NCBI GenBank assembly: GCA_035344155.1
Contig: DAORAL010000022.1
Location: forward strand, 35,203-99,202
Reading direction: 5' to 3'
Length of the DNA: 64,000 bases
From: UBA1845 sp002338715
GTDB taxonomy: Bacteria > Planctomycetota > Phycisphaerae > UBA1845
Below, one piece after another: positions 47,242 to 56,114 of the stretch. The notes under the pieces are model-generated. The model had not been told where the DNA came from, ran no database searches, and was given only the letters and a program-made list of their open reading frames with translations. Position numbers and translations under genes: made by a program. Every line of letters starts with the position of its first letter. Within the stretch, counting starts at the first letter, position 1.

Positions 47242-48104
47242 ATCCGCAACAGATTCTAACCGTTCCCAAGGTTCCCCAACGATCGCAGGACGCGCACAAG
47301 GGCGATGTCGGGCGCATCGTCGTGTTCGGAGGATCGTGGGGCGAAGTGGGCATGATCGGCGCCCCATCGCTATCCGCCAACGCGGCGCTGAAGAGTGGGG
47401 CTGGGTTGGTTCAGATTATTACCCAGCGTGAGGCCATGCCCATGGTTGCGCCGCTTGCACCTTGCGCAACGACGCGATGCCTGAATCCTGAAGTCGAACT
47501 TTCAAAACATGCCGTCGAGTTCGGCGCCGACGTTGTCGCGATTGGTCCAGGCTTGGGTCAGTCGATTCAACCCGCAGCCATTGCGGCTCTCTTGACAGAA
47601 TACAGCGGTGGAATCGTTGTTGATGCGGACGCCCTCAACGCGCTGGCCACTGTCGGAGACTGGGCCGCAGGTTGGCCGGACAATGTCGTACTCACGCCTC
47701 ACCCCGGCGAGTTTCAAAGGTTGCTCGATGGATTGGGCGTGTCCGAATGCGACCGCGACAATCGTATCGATGCGGCTGTCGCGTTGGCTGACCGCACTGG
47801 CGTAACGGTTGTGTTGAAAGGGCATTGCACGGTCGTCGCGACGCGCGAGCAATATTACGTCAATCAAACTGGAAATGCCGGAATGGCCACGGCTGGCACC
47901 GGTGATGTGTTGACCGGAGTCATCGCGGCGCTGATGGGGCAGGGCATGTCGGCAATGGATGCTGCAATCCTGGGCGTGCATGCCCATGGGTTGGCGGGTG
48001 ACGCAGCCGCTGCCCATCATGGGCGGATTTCAATGACCGCGCTCGATTTGCTTGACGCATTGGCTGAGGCGTTCTCAGACCTTGAACACGAAGCCCACCG
48101 ATAA
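47238..48104 (+). CDS. nnrD: ADP-dependent (S)-NAD(P)H-hydrate dehydratase, stand-alone
   Basis: I choose the TTG at 47238, which overlaps the larB stop and has CGGAG 7 nt upstream; it gives 288 residues. An earlier in-frame start would lie in larB. The enzyme repairs damaged NAD(P)HX. Signatures include KGDVGRIVVFGGS, KSGAGLV, IGPGLGQS, DADALNAL, LTPHPGEF, VLKGH and GNAGMATAGTGDVLTG. Only the dehydratase domain is present; the NnrE epimerase domain is absent here. It converges on trpB with a 24-nt gap. Confidence 0.9.
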   Translation: MNPQQILTVPKVPQRSQDAHKGDVGRIVVFGGSWGEVGMIGAPSLSANAALKSGAGLVQIITQREAMPMVAPLAPCATTRCLNPEVELSKHAVEFGADVVAIGPGLGQSIQPAAIAALLTEYSGGIVVDADALNALATVGDWAAGWPDNVVLTPHPGEFQRLLDGLGVSECDRDNRIDAAVALADRTGVTVVLKGHCTVVATREQYYVNQTGNAGMATAGTGDVLTGVIAALMGQGMSAMDAAILGVHAHGLAGDAAAAHHGRISMTALDLLDALAEAFSDLEHEAHR

Positions 48105-48128
48105 CGGTTGGCAGTGGTAGTCAAAGCC

Positions 48129-49340
48129 TCAGCCGATTTCGCGGCCCAGCACACGAGCGGCTTCCATCACGTCTTTGTCACCGCGCCCCGAAAGATTGAT
48201 GACCAGCATTTGATCCTTCGACATGGTGGGGGCCAACTGCATCGCATGGGCGACGGCGTGAGACGATTCCAGCGCGGGGATGATCCCTTCGGTTTCGCAG
48301 AGCGAGGTGAAACCTTTCAGCGCCTGTTCGTCATCGACGTTCGTGTATTCGACGCGGCCAATCGAATGCCAATAGGCGTGCTCGGGACCGACGCCCGGAT
48401 AGTCGAGTCCAGCCGACACGGAGTGAACAGGCATCGTCTGACCGTCGTCATCCTGCAGCACATACGTTTCCATACCATGCAGAACGCCAACTCGACCGGC
48501 TGACAGGGTGGCTGCGTGAAGTCCTTTGCCAACACCGACGCCACCGGCTTCAACACCGACCAATCGCACGGATTTGTCATCGATGAGCGGGGCGAAAATA
48601 CCTGCCGCGCTGCTGCCGCCGCCGACACATGCGACCACGCAATCTGGCAGGCGATTGAACTTCGCCAGCATTTGTCCGCGAAGTTCCCGGCCTATGACCG
48701 ATTGAAAATCACGCACCATCACCGGGAACGGGTGCGGTCCCATGACGCTGCCGATGACGTAGTGCGTTTCGCCGCAGGTGGCCATCCAGTCGCGCATGGC
48801 TGCGTTGATTGCGTCCTTGAGCGTGCGTTGGCCCGACTCGACCGGGATGCATCGTGCGCCCAGGAGTTCCATGCGGAACACGTTGAGCTTCTGCCGGCGG
48901 ACGTCTTCGGCGCCCATGTAGATGTCGCATTCGATGCCAAGTCGGGCGGCGGCGGTTGCGGTGGCGACGCCGTGCTGACCTGCCCCAGTTTCAGCGATGA
49001 CGCGTTTCTTGCCCATTCGCTGAGCCAACAGGAGTTGCCCGAGCGTGTTGTTGATCTTGTGGGCGCCGGTGTGGTTGAGATCTTCGCGCTTAAGCAGGAT
49101 CTGTGCGCCGCCGAGTTCTGCCGAGAGGCGTGGGGCGGAGGTCAACGCACTGGGGCGCCCTGCATATTCGATAAGCAGTTGATCGAATTCTTCCCAGAAA
49201 GATGCGTCGTTGCGAACCGCATCGTAGGCGTGCTCCAACTCTGTGACCGCCCCCATCAACGTCTCGGGAACATACTGCCCGCCGAACTGCCCGAAGCGGC
49301 CATTCTCATCGGGAACATCGTGTTTGCACGGCTGAGCCAT
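48129..49340 (-). CDS. trpB: Tryptophan synthase beta subunit
   Basis: This 403-residue PLP enzyme condenses indole and serine to tryptophan. The PLP-binding lysine lies in NHTGAHKINNTLGQ, and the FGQFGGQYVPETLM start, GAGQHG and the phosphate-loop segment GGGSSAAGIF are typical. The ATG at 49340 matches the usual N-terminus but lacks an evident ribosome site; a TTG at 49367 with GCAGG upstream is an alternative. No trpA is in the window. It is the last gene of a leftward series that begins with the kynurenine cluster. Confidence 0.94.
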   Translation of the reverse strand: MAQPCKHDVPDENGRFGQFGGQYVPETLMGAVTELEHAYDAVRNDASFWEEFDQLLIEYAGRPSALTSAPRLSAELGGAQILLKREDLNHTGAHKINNTLGQLLLAQRMGKKRVIAETGAGQHGVATATAAARLGIECDIYMGAEDVRRQKLNVFRMELLGARCIPVESGQRTLKDAINAAMRDWMATCGETHYVIGSVMGPHPFPVMVRDFQSVIGRELRGQMLAKFNRLPDCVVACVGGGSSAAGIFAPLIDDKSVRLVGVEAGGVGVGKGLHAATLSAGRVGVLHGMETYVLQDDDGQTMPVHSVSAGLDYPGVGPEHAYWHSIGRVEYTNVDDEQALKGFTSLCETEGIIPALESSHAVAHAMQLAPTMSKDQMLVINLSGRGDKDVMEAARVLGREIG

Positions 49341-49404
49341 GCGTGCATGTGTTTCTGGTGTGGTCAACGTGGTACCTGCTTTCGAACCCACTGAATGGTT
49401 GCGA

Positions 49405-50499
49405 TTAAGGCGTCGAACTCTTGCCGGTTTCAGCCGGTTCTTCGATTGAGAATCCGTATTCTGGCTGGGTGACATCGAGGCTCGAAATCCATCCGAGCAA
49501 GTTGCGGTACTTGATGTTGGCCGGATTTGGAAAGACAACATCAACGGGCGTCGGGTGGGCCGTCCCGGGACCGGTCATGTTGGGCTGTCCAAAGATGAGA
49601 ACCAAACTTTCCTGCGGCGTATCCCGGTTGATCAAACGTGCGCCGCCTTTTTCGTAATCGTTGAGGACGAGGTAGTTTGCATAGTGCAATCTGTCATTCA
49701 TGACGTGTTCGTTGAACAACACGAAGTCGCCGGCATCGCGTCCACCATGGCATCGGGCTGTGGCGCATGAACTGAGAATGACGCCAGAAACGCGCGGGTT
49801 CTTGAAGTCGCGGAACATCGCGGGATCATCCTTAATCACGATGTCACTTGAAAACTCATCCTCGAACGGTGCGTCTTCACTGATCATTCGTTGATACTGG
49901 TTGATCTTGCCCAGCATGAACTGCGCCTTGCGCGCGGCTGGCCGCATTCGGTTGAATATGGCGCGATCCTTCGGGCCAAGGTTCTCGCGGGTCGCCAAAT
50001 AGTCCCAGAATCGATCAAGCACGTTGTTCCTGAAATCAACGGGAACGCGCTCGGGACGATTCAGCGACAACTCATTGCGCCGAAGAATCTGGATTTCTTC
50101 GTCAGTTAACTCGCGGATGGGCTCGCCGTTTTTGCGCGGACTGGAGCTGCCCGTATTTTGGGGGGCCGTTGCATTGGCGTCGTCGGCGTCTGCGTTGCCT
50201 TGTTTGCTGCGGGCGAGTTCGCGATACACCTTGGCCATCGCATGATCCGGTTCGAGTCGCAAGATGTAATCGCATTGCTTCTCAAGCAGATCCCAGGCTT
50301 CCTGCTCGCGGCACCACTTGGCCAGGTTCAAGTGTCCCTCAACGTCGGAAGGATCGAGCGCCTGAAACTGCCGCCGGTAGGCCAACTCATCGTTTGCCAT
50401 GGCCGATGGAATGACCGCCAGCACGAACAATGCCGCGGCCAGTGCGCCAATCAGTTTGGCATGCGTTTTAAAATGCCGGTTGATTCGATGGTCGTTCAT
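49405..50499 (-). CDS. Exported planctomycete-type protein with CX4CH haem-like motif
   Basis: From the ATG at 50499 (GGGAG with an 8-nt spacer) the product has 364 residues with a signal peptide ending near AMA. The first ~90 mature residues resemble a TPR-like helical repeat (LDPSDVEGHLNLAKWCREQ). A low-complexity linker follows, then an Arg/Asn-rich stretch and SSCATARCHGGRDAGDF, which carries a CX4CH motif similar to atypical haem c or metal sites. An upstream GTG at 50508 overlaps the ribosome site and is rejected. The function is unknown. The gene sits between the formamidase gene (155-nt gap) and trpB (64-nt gap). Confidence 0.65.
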   Translation of the reverse strand: MNDHRINRHFKTHAKLIGALAAALFVLAVIPSAMANDELAYRRQFQALDPSDVEGHLNLAKWCREQEAWDLLEKQCDYILRLEPDHAMAKVYRELARSKQGNADADDANATAPQNTGSSSPRKNGEPIRELTDEEIQILRRNELSLNRPERVPVDFRNNVLDRFWDYLATRENLGPKDRAIFNRMRPAARKAQFMLGKINQYQRMISEDAPFEDEFSSDIVIKDDPAMFRDFKNPRVSGVILSSCATARCHGGRDAGDFVLFNEHVMNDRLHYANYLVLNDYEKGGARLINRDTPQESLVLIFGQPNMTGPGTAHPTPVDVVFPNPANIKYRNLLGWISSLDVTQPEYGFSIEEPAETGKSSTP

Positions 50500-50654
50500 C
50501 GTTGCCACTCCCTTTGCAACGCAGGATTTGCCGCCACAGTAACATTCGGATTATTGACCCTCGTACTATATGTGCCCTCCAGGAAGGCATCAACAAAAAG
50601 GGGCACGGGCCGATATTGCGCTTCAATCTCACCGTGAATTGTGCAGTTGTTGGT

Positions 50655-51287
50655 TCAATGCGGTTGCGATCCGATTGTCCGGAGAATCGCGCGCACGGGG
50701 CTCGCGTCAAAACCGACCAGCTTAAGCGGCAGGGCGATTAACTCGTACAAACCGTCGGGTACGTCCGCCAACCGCAAGCCCTCGAGGATACTCACGCCGT
50801 TTTGAAGACATGCCTGGTGGGCAGGCAAATCCCGCGATGAAAACAGATCGACGCTGGGCGTGTCGACACCCACCAACCGTACGCCGCGGCGGCTGATTTC
50901 TTCGACGAAGCCCGGCTTGAGCGCGGCGAAGTTCTGGTTGAACTGGTTGGGATCCGGGTACGTTCCCGATGCAATCAAGAGTCTCGGCGCCCCCAGTTTT
51001 TCGGGAAGCACGTCGACGCCAATGCGCGTGTCGGGGGCGGCTGACACGTGGAGGACCTGGCACGTACCAACATAGAGGTCAAGCGGCTGACGCTCGATGG
51101 TTGGGGCGTCGACGCCGTAGTGACTGGGGGCGTCGGCGTGTGAACCGAGATGCACGGTCGCCCGCAGTGTTGAGAGGGTGATGTTGTCGCCGTTGGCCAT
51201 GTCGAGGAGGACTTCGCGCGAAGGCGGTGAGTCGCCGGGCCAAACTGCAAGTTGCTCTGTGATGTCGGGTGATATGTCGTAGATCAT
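50655..51287 (-). CDS. kynB: Arylformamidase / cyclase family protein (KynB-like)
   Basis: A 210-residue metal-dependent cyclase-family protein. It should hydrolyse N-formylkynurenine to kynurenine, the second step of the pathway. The metal-binding HxGxHxDxPxH motif appears as HLGSHADAPSHY, and the N-terminus (IYDISPDI, VWPGD) and the GVDTPSVDLF segment fit the family. It lies 34 nt downstream of the tryptophan 2,3-dioxygenase gene, and that context is the main reason to prefer KynB over other cyclase-family roles. Confidence 0.88.
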   Translation of the reverse strand: MIYDISPDITEQLAVWPGDSPPSREVLLDMANGDNITLSTLRATVHLGSHADAPSHYGVDAPTIERQPLDLYVGTCQVLHVSAAPDTRIGVDVLPEKLGAPRLLIASGTYPDPNQFNQNFAALKPGFVEEISRRGVRLVGVDTPSVDLFSSRDLPAHQACLQNGVSILEGLRLADVPDGLYELIALPLKLVGFDASPVRAILRTIGSQPH

Positions 51288-51321
51288 GTCGGTTGCAGTC
51301 GAACGTACAGAGACTTTGCGA

Positions 51322-52104
51322 TTAGAAATCGTGACGGACAGCCCACAAGTCTGGGAAGATCGATTTGAAAAGCGATTGCTTCAAGAATGCGACGCCCATC
51401 GATCCGCCCGTGCCTTGCTTATTGCCGATGGTGCGCTCGACCATCTTGACGTGACGGTAGCGCCACTCCTGCTGGCCTTCGTCGTAGTCGACCATCTGCT
51501 CGAACAGGATCGCGAGTTCGGGTTTCTCGCGATAGAGGCGCGAAATTCCCTTTTGAATGGTTTCGTTGGGTTCGGTCGATTGGGTGACGTCCCGGTTTTT
51601 CAATTCATCCGGAATGGTCACGCCATGGTGGGCGAGAAAATCGTAGAAGCAATCGACGACCGTTCGTTCCTTTAATCGCCTTTCGAGAATGGCCCTTGCC
51701 GGTGAGTCCTTGGGGACAAATTCGAGCATGGTCGCGCGCTTGTATCCGAGAACGAATTCCATCTCGCGAAACTGAATCGATTGAAATCCGGACGCTTCTT
51801 CCAGGCGGTCGCGAAAACTGGCGAACGACATTGGCGTCATAGTCTCAAGGATATCGAGTTGGGAGACGAGCGTTTTCATGATCGTGCGAGCGCGTTGCAG
51901 GCGATGGATCGCGCCGTACAGATCATTGCTGCAAAACTCCACTTTCAAGCGTTCGAATTCGTGCAGCAACTGCTTGAACCAAAGCTCATAGACCTGATGA
52001 ATGATAATGAAAAGGGTTTCGTCGTGCTCCGGCGGATCGGATCGCAACACCTGCAACTCAAGAAGCTGTTGAACTTTGAGATATTCCGAATAGTTCAGTG
52101 GCAT
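51322..52104 (-). CDS. kynA: Tryptophan 2,3-dioxygenase
   Basis: This 260-residue haem enzyme opens the indole ring of tryptophan to N-formylkynurenine, the first step of the pathway. Typical segments are the early LKVQQLLELQ, IIHQVYELWFKQLLHE with the distal His, and the C-terminal RHVKMVERTIGNKQGTGG with the proximal-His region, ending in FPDLWAVRHDF. The ATG at 52104 has GGGAA about 7 nt upstream and is preferred to the TTG at 52110. It lies 33 nt after the KMO gene. Confidence 0.95.
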   Translation of the reverse strand: MPLNYSEYLKVQQLLELQVLRSDPPEHDETLFIIIHQVYELWFKQLLHEFERLKVEFCSNDLYGAIHRLQRARTIMKTLVSQLDILETMTPMSFASFRDRLEEASGFQSIQFREMEFVLGYKRATMLEFVPKDSPARAILERRLKERTVVDCFYDFLAHHGVTIPDELKNRDVTQSTEPNETIQKGISRLYREKPELAILFEQMVDYDEGQQEWRYRHVKMVERTIGNKQGTGGSMGVAFLKQSLFKSIFPDLWAVRHDF

Positions 52105-52137
52105 GGTCAATTCCCGGACGTTAGTTGTGGGCTTCGG

Positions 52138-53502
52138 TCAACTGCACGAGATCACCGCCCACACAATCAGCGTAATCACAACGACCGTCGCCGCAAGCGC
52201 CGCGGCTTGGACGGTTTTCCACTGGCGTTTTGCCCGCTCGACGGCATCACGATAAGGAATGCAGGAGAACGACACCATCGAATAAAGCGGCAGAAATGAC
52301 TTTGGAAAGAGTTTGTGCAGCGTCTGCTCGAGTTTCTTCTTCATCAAAAAGAGTTGCGAGCCGGTGTGGTCGCGCATCTCGACGAAGTTCTCAACGGCCA
52401 AGTCGGCGAGCGTGTCGGTGTGGATCTTTCGATTCACAAAGTATTTCTCCAGCGTGTTCGCCAGAGTCGTCTGCCCTTGGTTGGCCCGTTCGATGAGAAG
52501 ATCGCCCAACATCGCACAGTCGCCAAATGCGGCATTGGCACCCTGTCCATAAAACGGCACGACGGCGTGGCATGCGTCGCCCACCAGCGCCACTTTGTCT
52601 TTGAAATGCCATGGAGCGCAGCGCACGGTGACCAACGATCCCGTCGGGTTCTCGAAGAAATCCTCAATGAGCGTCGGCATGATTTTTTTGGCGTCGGGAA
52701 ACTGCGATTCGAAGAATGCGTTAACCTGGCCCTCGTCGGTAAGTTTGGAAAACGCCGGGCCGCTTTTGCTGTCAAACGCCAGAAACAGCGTGCATGTGAA
52801 GGATCCGTCGAGGTTGGGCAGGGCGATCATCATGAACGATTGTCGCGGCCAAATGTGGAGCGCGTTCGGTTCGATGGCGTGCGCTCCGCCGGGTAGCGCC
52901 GGGATGCACAGCTCCTTGTATCCGTGTTTCAAGTAGGTTTGGCTGTAGTCGAAGCGATCGAGTCGCTGCATTTTCTTGCGAACGGCGGAGTAGGCTCCGT
53001 CGCAGCCGATGACCAGGCCCGGTTCGCACTCAACGTTTCTATCGCTTTGTTGATCGACGAACGTTGCGCTACCGCGCTCAAAATCGGTCCCGACGCATTT
53101 GTGGCTGAAATGGAATTCAACGTTTCCAACAGCGTCAGCCGCCGCGATCAATGCCATGTTCAATTCGGCGCGCGAAACGGAGTGAATGACGTCGCCGGCA
53201 TGGGCGCTGTACGGCTGAAATTTCAGTTGCCCGTCGACCGAATGCATCATGCGCCCGCGCATCGGCGTGGATAGCTCGAGGATTGTTTCGGTCAGACCGA
53301 TTTGCCCCAAGGCGTGAAATCCGCGGGCTGAGATTGCGAGGTTGATCGATCGGCCGGCTGCCAATTCCTTCCCACGCGGGTCGGGGCGCGATTCGTATAC
53401 GCTGACGCTGAAGCCGGCTTGCCCGAGGCGCGTCGCAAGCAAAGCGCCGGCCAACCCTGCGCCGACGATGGTCACACGTTGGCCTGATCGCGTGTCAGCC
53501 AT
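52138..53502 (-). CDS. kmo: Kynurenine 3-monooxygenase with C-terminal membrane anchor
   Basis: A 454-residue FAD monooxygenase that hydroxylates kynurenine to 3-hydroxykynurenine using NAD(P)H. The FAD motif VTIVGAGLAGALLA is at the N-terminus, the internal GCDGAYSAVR segment is present, and GDACHAVVPFYGQGANAAF is the second FAD motif. The last ~25 residues are a hydrophobic helix (AAALAATVVVITLIVWAV), which resembles the membrane anchor of eukaryotic KMO. The start overlaps the kynureninase stop by 8 nt. Confidence 0.94.
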   Translation of the reverse strand: MADTRSGQRVTIVGAGLAGALLATRLGQAGFSVSVYESRPDPRGKELAAGRSINLAISARGFHALGQIGLTETILELSTPMRGRMMHSVDGQLKFQPYSAHAGDVIHSVSRAELNMALIAAADAVGNVEFHFSHKCVGTDFERGSATFVDQQSDRNVECEPGLVIGCDGAYSAVRKKMQRLDRFDYSQTYLKHGYKELCIPALPGGAHAIEPNALHIWPRQSFMMIALPNLDGSFTCTLFLAFDSKSGPAFSKLTDEGQVNAFFESQFPDAKKIMPTLIEDFFENPTGSLVTVRCAPWHFKDKVALVGDACHAVVPFYGQGANAAFGDCAMLGDLLIERANQGQTTLANTLEKYFVNRKIHTDTLADLAVENFVEMRDHTGSQLFLMKKKLEQTLHKLFPKSFLPLYSMVSFSCIPYRDAVERAKRQWKTVQAAALAATVVVITLIVWAVISCS

Positions 53503-54808
53503 GGAGGTCGCCGCCTCCAGCATTGGCCAGCACCTGTGCAAAACGCCACACGTCGACAAACGAGTTGTACATCGGAACCGGCGCAACGCGAATCACATTC
53601 GGTTCCCTGAAATCACCGACCGCATGCGCCTTGTGCAATGAAGCGAACAACGCCTTGGGATCGCGCTTGGCCAGGATCGACAATTGGCAACCACGTCGCT
53701 CCGCGTCGCGCGGGGTGATGACTTCGAATCGATCCTTGCCTTGCTGATCGATGAGGAATTCCAGATACCCGGTCAAACGCTGCGACTTTTCGCGCAGCGC
53801 TTCGATCGAAGTTTGATCGAACAAATCGTACGAACCACGAATCGCCGCCATCGCTAGGATCGGCGGGTTGCTTAACTGCCATCCGTCGGCTGTTGGAACG
53901 GGAAGGAACTCCGGCTGAAGGTGCATCATGAAACGGTTCTTCGGATCGTTGCCCCACCAGCCAGCAAATCGATTCAATTCGACGTTCTTGGCATGGCGTT
54001 CGTGCACGAACGTGCCGCCAACCGTTCCGGGGCCGCTGTTGAGATATTTGTAATTGCACCACACCGCGAAATCGACGTCCCAATCGTGAAGGGCAAGCGG
54101 TACATTGCCTGCCGCGTGGGCAAGGTCGATTCCGATGAGGCATCCAGCGCGGTGGGCGGCATCGGTGATTCGCTTGAGGTCGTAAAACTGACCCGTGAAA
54201 TAGTTGACGCCGCTGATCATCACCAGCGCGGCTTGCGGTCCATGTAGTTCGATTTGCGACACGAAATCATCCATGTCAATCAGATGCTCGCCATCGCGCG
54301 GGCGGACTTTGATGAAGGCCTGCTCCGGATCAAAACCGTGATGGCGAATCTGCGAATCCACCGCGTAAATATCCGACGGAAACGACGGCCAATCGGTGAT
54401 GATCTTGAAGCGGTCAGACGAGGGGCGATAGAACGACACCATCATCAAATGCAGATTGACGGTCAGGCTGTTCATCAGCACAACTTCGTTTGGTTGGGCT
54501 CCAACGATCCGGGCGGCTGACTCGCGAAACTGCTCATGATACCCGTACCAAGGCTCGCGTCCGTCGAAATGCGCATCAACCGCCAACCGCGCCCAATCTT
54601 CCAGCTCGCGTTCAACGATCGGCTTGACGGTCTTGGGCAGCAAACCCAGCGAGTTGCCTGCAAAGTAAATGACATCGTTGCCCTGGTCATCCTGCGGAAT
54701 GCAGAATTGAGCGCGAAACGGTCGCAGAACGTCAGCCGCATCCATTCGTTCAGCGAATGCGCGATCGGTCGAATAGTCGAACGTCTTGGACAGATGCTCG
54801 GCGTGCAT
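53495..54808 (-). CDS. kynU: Kynureninase
   Basis: This 437-residue PLP enzyme cleaves 3-hydroxykynurenine (or kynurenine) to 3-hydroxyanthranilate (or anthranilate) and alanine. The PLP-binding lysine is in CNYKYLNSGPG, and the N-terminal YFAGNSLGLLPK and GIDLAHAAGN segments are typical. It overlaps the KMO gene downstream by 8 nt and is 42 nt downstream of the ACMSD gene. Confidence 0.96.
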   Translation of the reverse strand: MHAEHLSKTFDYSTDRAFAERMDAADVLRPFRAQFCIPQDDQGNDVIYFAGNSLGLLPKTVKPIVERELEDWARLAVDAHFDGREPWYGYHEQFRESAARIVGAQPNEVVLMNSLTVNLHLMMVSFYRPSSDRFKIITDWPSFPSDIYAVDSQIRHHGFDPEQAFIKVRPRDGEHLIDMDDFVSQIELHGPQAALVMISGVNYFTGQFYDLKRITDAAHRAGCLIGIDLAHAAGNVPLALHDWDVDFAVWCNYKYLNSGPGTVGGTFVHERHAKNVELNRFAGWWGNDPKNRFMMHLQPEFLPVPTADGWQLSNPPILAMAAIRGSYDLFDQTSIEALREKSQRLTGYLEFLIDQQGKDRFEVITPRDAERRGCQLSILAKRDPKALFASLHKAHAVGDFREPNVIRVAPVPMYNSFVDVWRFAQVLANAGGGDLHG

Positions 54809-54850
54809 CGCATAATGATAACCGCAATGGATTCGCTTGCGAAGTGCTGA

Positions 54851-55876
54851 CTAGCCGCCGGTGAATCGACTCTGCTGGAGGTTCAGAAATTCGAGCGCGG
54901 TACCACTCAGGAGGAGCGATTTTGTCTTGCTGTCGAGGTCGTTCATCGATTCGATGAGTTTGCCCGGTTCGGCCTCGCCCAAGGGGAATGGGTAGTCGGA
55001 ACCGAGGGCGATGCGGTTGGCCCCGGCGAGTTGGATGAGATAGCGAAGAACGTCGGCGTCATGAACCAGCGAGTCAAAGTAGAATTTACCGAGGTACTCG
55101 CGCGGGTTGATGTTGTTGTCGATCGCGCACAAATCGGGCCGGCAGTTGAAACCGTGTTCGATCCGTCCAATCGTCGATGGAAATGAACCACCACCGTGGG
55201 CGAAGGCGACACGAAGGTTGGGCAATCGCTCAAACACGCCGCCGAAAATCATCGAGCAGATCGCCAGCGACGTTTCTGCCGGCATGCCGACGAGCCAGGG
55301 CAGCCAATAACGCGACATCCGATCCTTGCCGGCCATATCCCATGGATGAACGAACACCGCCGCCCCCAATTCCGCGGCGCACTCGAACACGGAAAACAGT
55401 GCGGGTTCGTTCAAGTTCCAATCATTGACATGCGAACCAATTTCAACGCCAGCCAGTCCCAATTCGTTGACACAACGTTCAAGTTCCTTGATCGCAAGAT
55501 CGGGGGCCTGCATCGGCAGCGTGCCCAGTCCAACGAAACGAGACGGGTTTTCCCGAACCACACCGGCGACGTGATCGTTGAGAATTCGCGACAGGTCGAG
55601 CGTGTCGATTGGCTTGGCCCAATAACTGAACATTACCGGAACCGTGCTGAGCACCTGTGCGGTCACTCCGGTGCGATCGCAGTCGGCGATTCTGCGTTGG
55701 GATGACCAGCAGTCGTCGTTGATGATCCGAAAACACTTATCGCCGATCATCATGCGGGCTTTGCACGGTTCGTGGTGATCGAGGCGGACGAAGCCTTCGT
55801 AACCGTAGCGTTCGACAAGATCGGGCCAGGTTTCCGGAAGAATGTGCGTGTGCAAGTCGATCTTTAGGGTGTCCAC
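54851..55876 (-). CDS. Aminocarboxymuconate-semialdehyde decarboxylase (ACMSD)
   Basis: I take the GTG at 55876 as the start (341 residues); the family begins at KIDLHTHILPETWPDL and upstream sequence has no family similarity. A good ribosome site is missing. This zinc amidohydrolase decarboxylates aminocarboxymuconate semialdehyde, diverting it from quinolinate to a catabolic route. The HTH metal ligands, FVHPWDM, AHGGGSFP and GSDYPFPLGE are visible. It is the first gene of the leftward kynurenine cluster. Confidence 0.92.
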   Translation of the reverse strand: MDTLKIDLHTHILPETWPDLVERYGYEGFVRLDHHEPCKARMMIGDKCFRIINDDCWSSQRRIADCDRTGVTAQVLSTVPVMFSYWAKPIDTLDLSRILNDHVAGVVRENPSRFVGLGTLPMQAPDLAIKELERCVNELGLAGVEIGSHVNDWNLNEPALFSVFECAAELGAAVFVHPWDMAGKDRMSRYWLPWLVGMPAETSLAICSMIFGGVFERLPNLRVAFAHGGGSFPSTIGRIEHGFNCRPDLCAIDNNINPREYLGKFYFDSLVHDADVLRYLIQLAGANRIALGSDYPFPLGEAEPGKLIESMNDLDSKTKSLLLSGTALEFLNLQQSRFTGG

Positions 55877-56114
55877 GCTGGAAGGTGTAGCCGTGAAAGT
55901 GGACGCTGTCAATCTTGACCAAACGCAATGAGGAATGAACCGGGCGATGCACCGCAATCCGGGAAGTTACAGGACGCGAATTTATTCCCCACAATTAAGG
56001 GCGTCATTCGTCAAAACTGAAACGTATATTTTTTAATAGAGCGACAGGTCGCAGCGCGCTTTCGACTGTGCGCAACGAATAAACCCGCCCGCTCAAAGGG
56101 ACACGCACGCAATC

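Noticed and set aside
48516..49394. Plus-strand open frame opposite trpB
   Set aside because: It is antisense to the conserved PLP-enzyme core, so I treat it as chance in a GC-rich genome.
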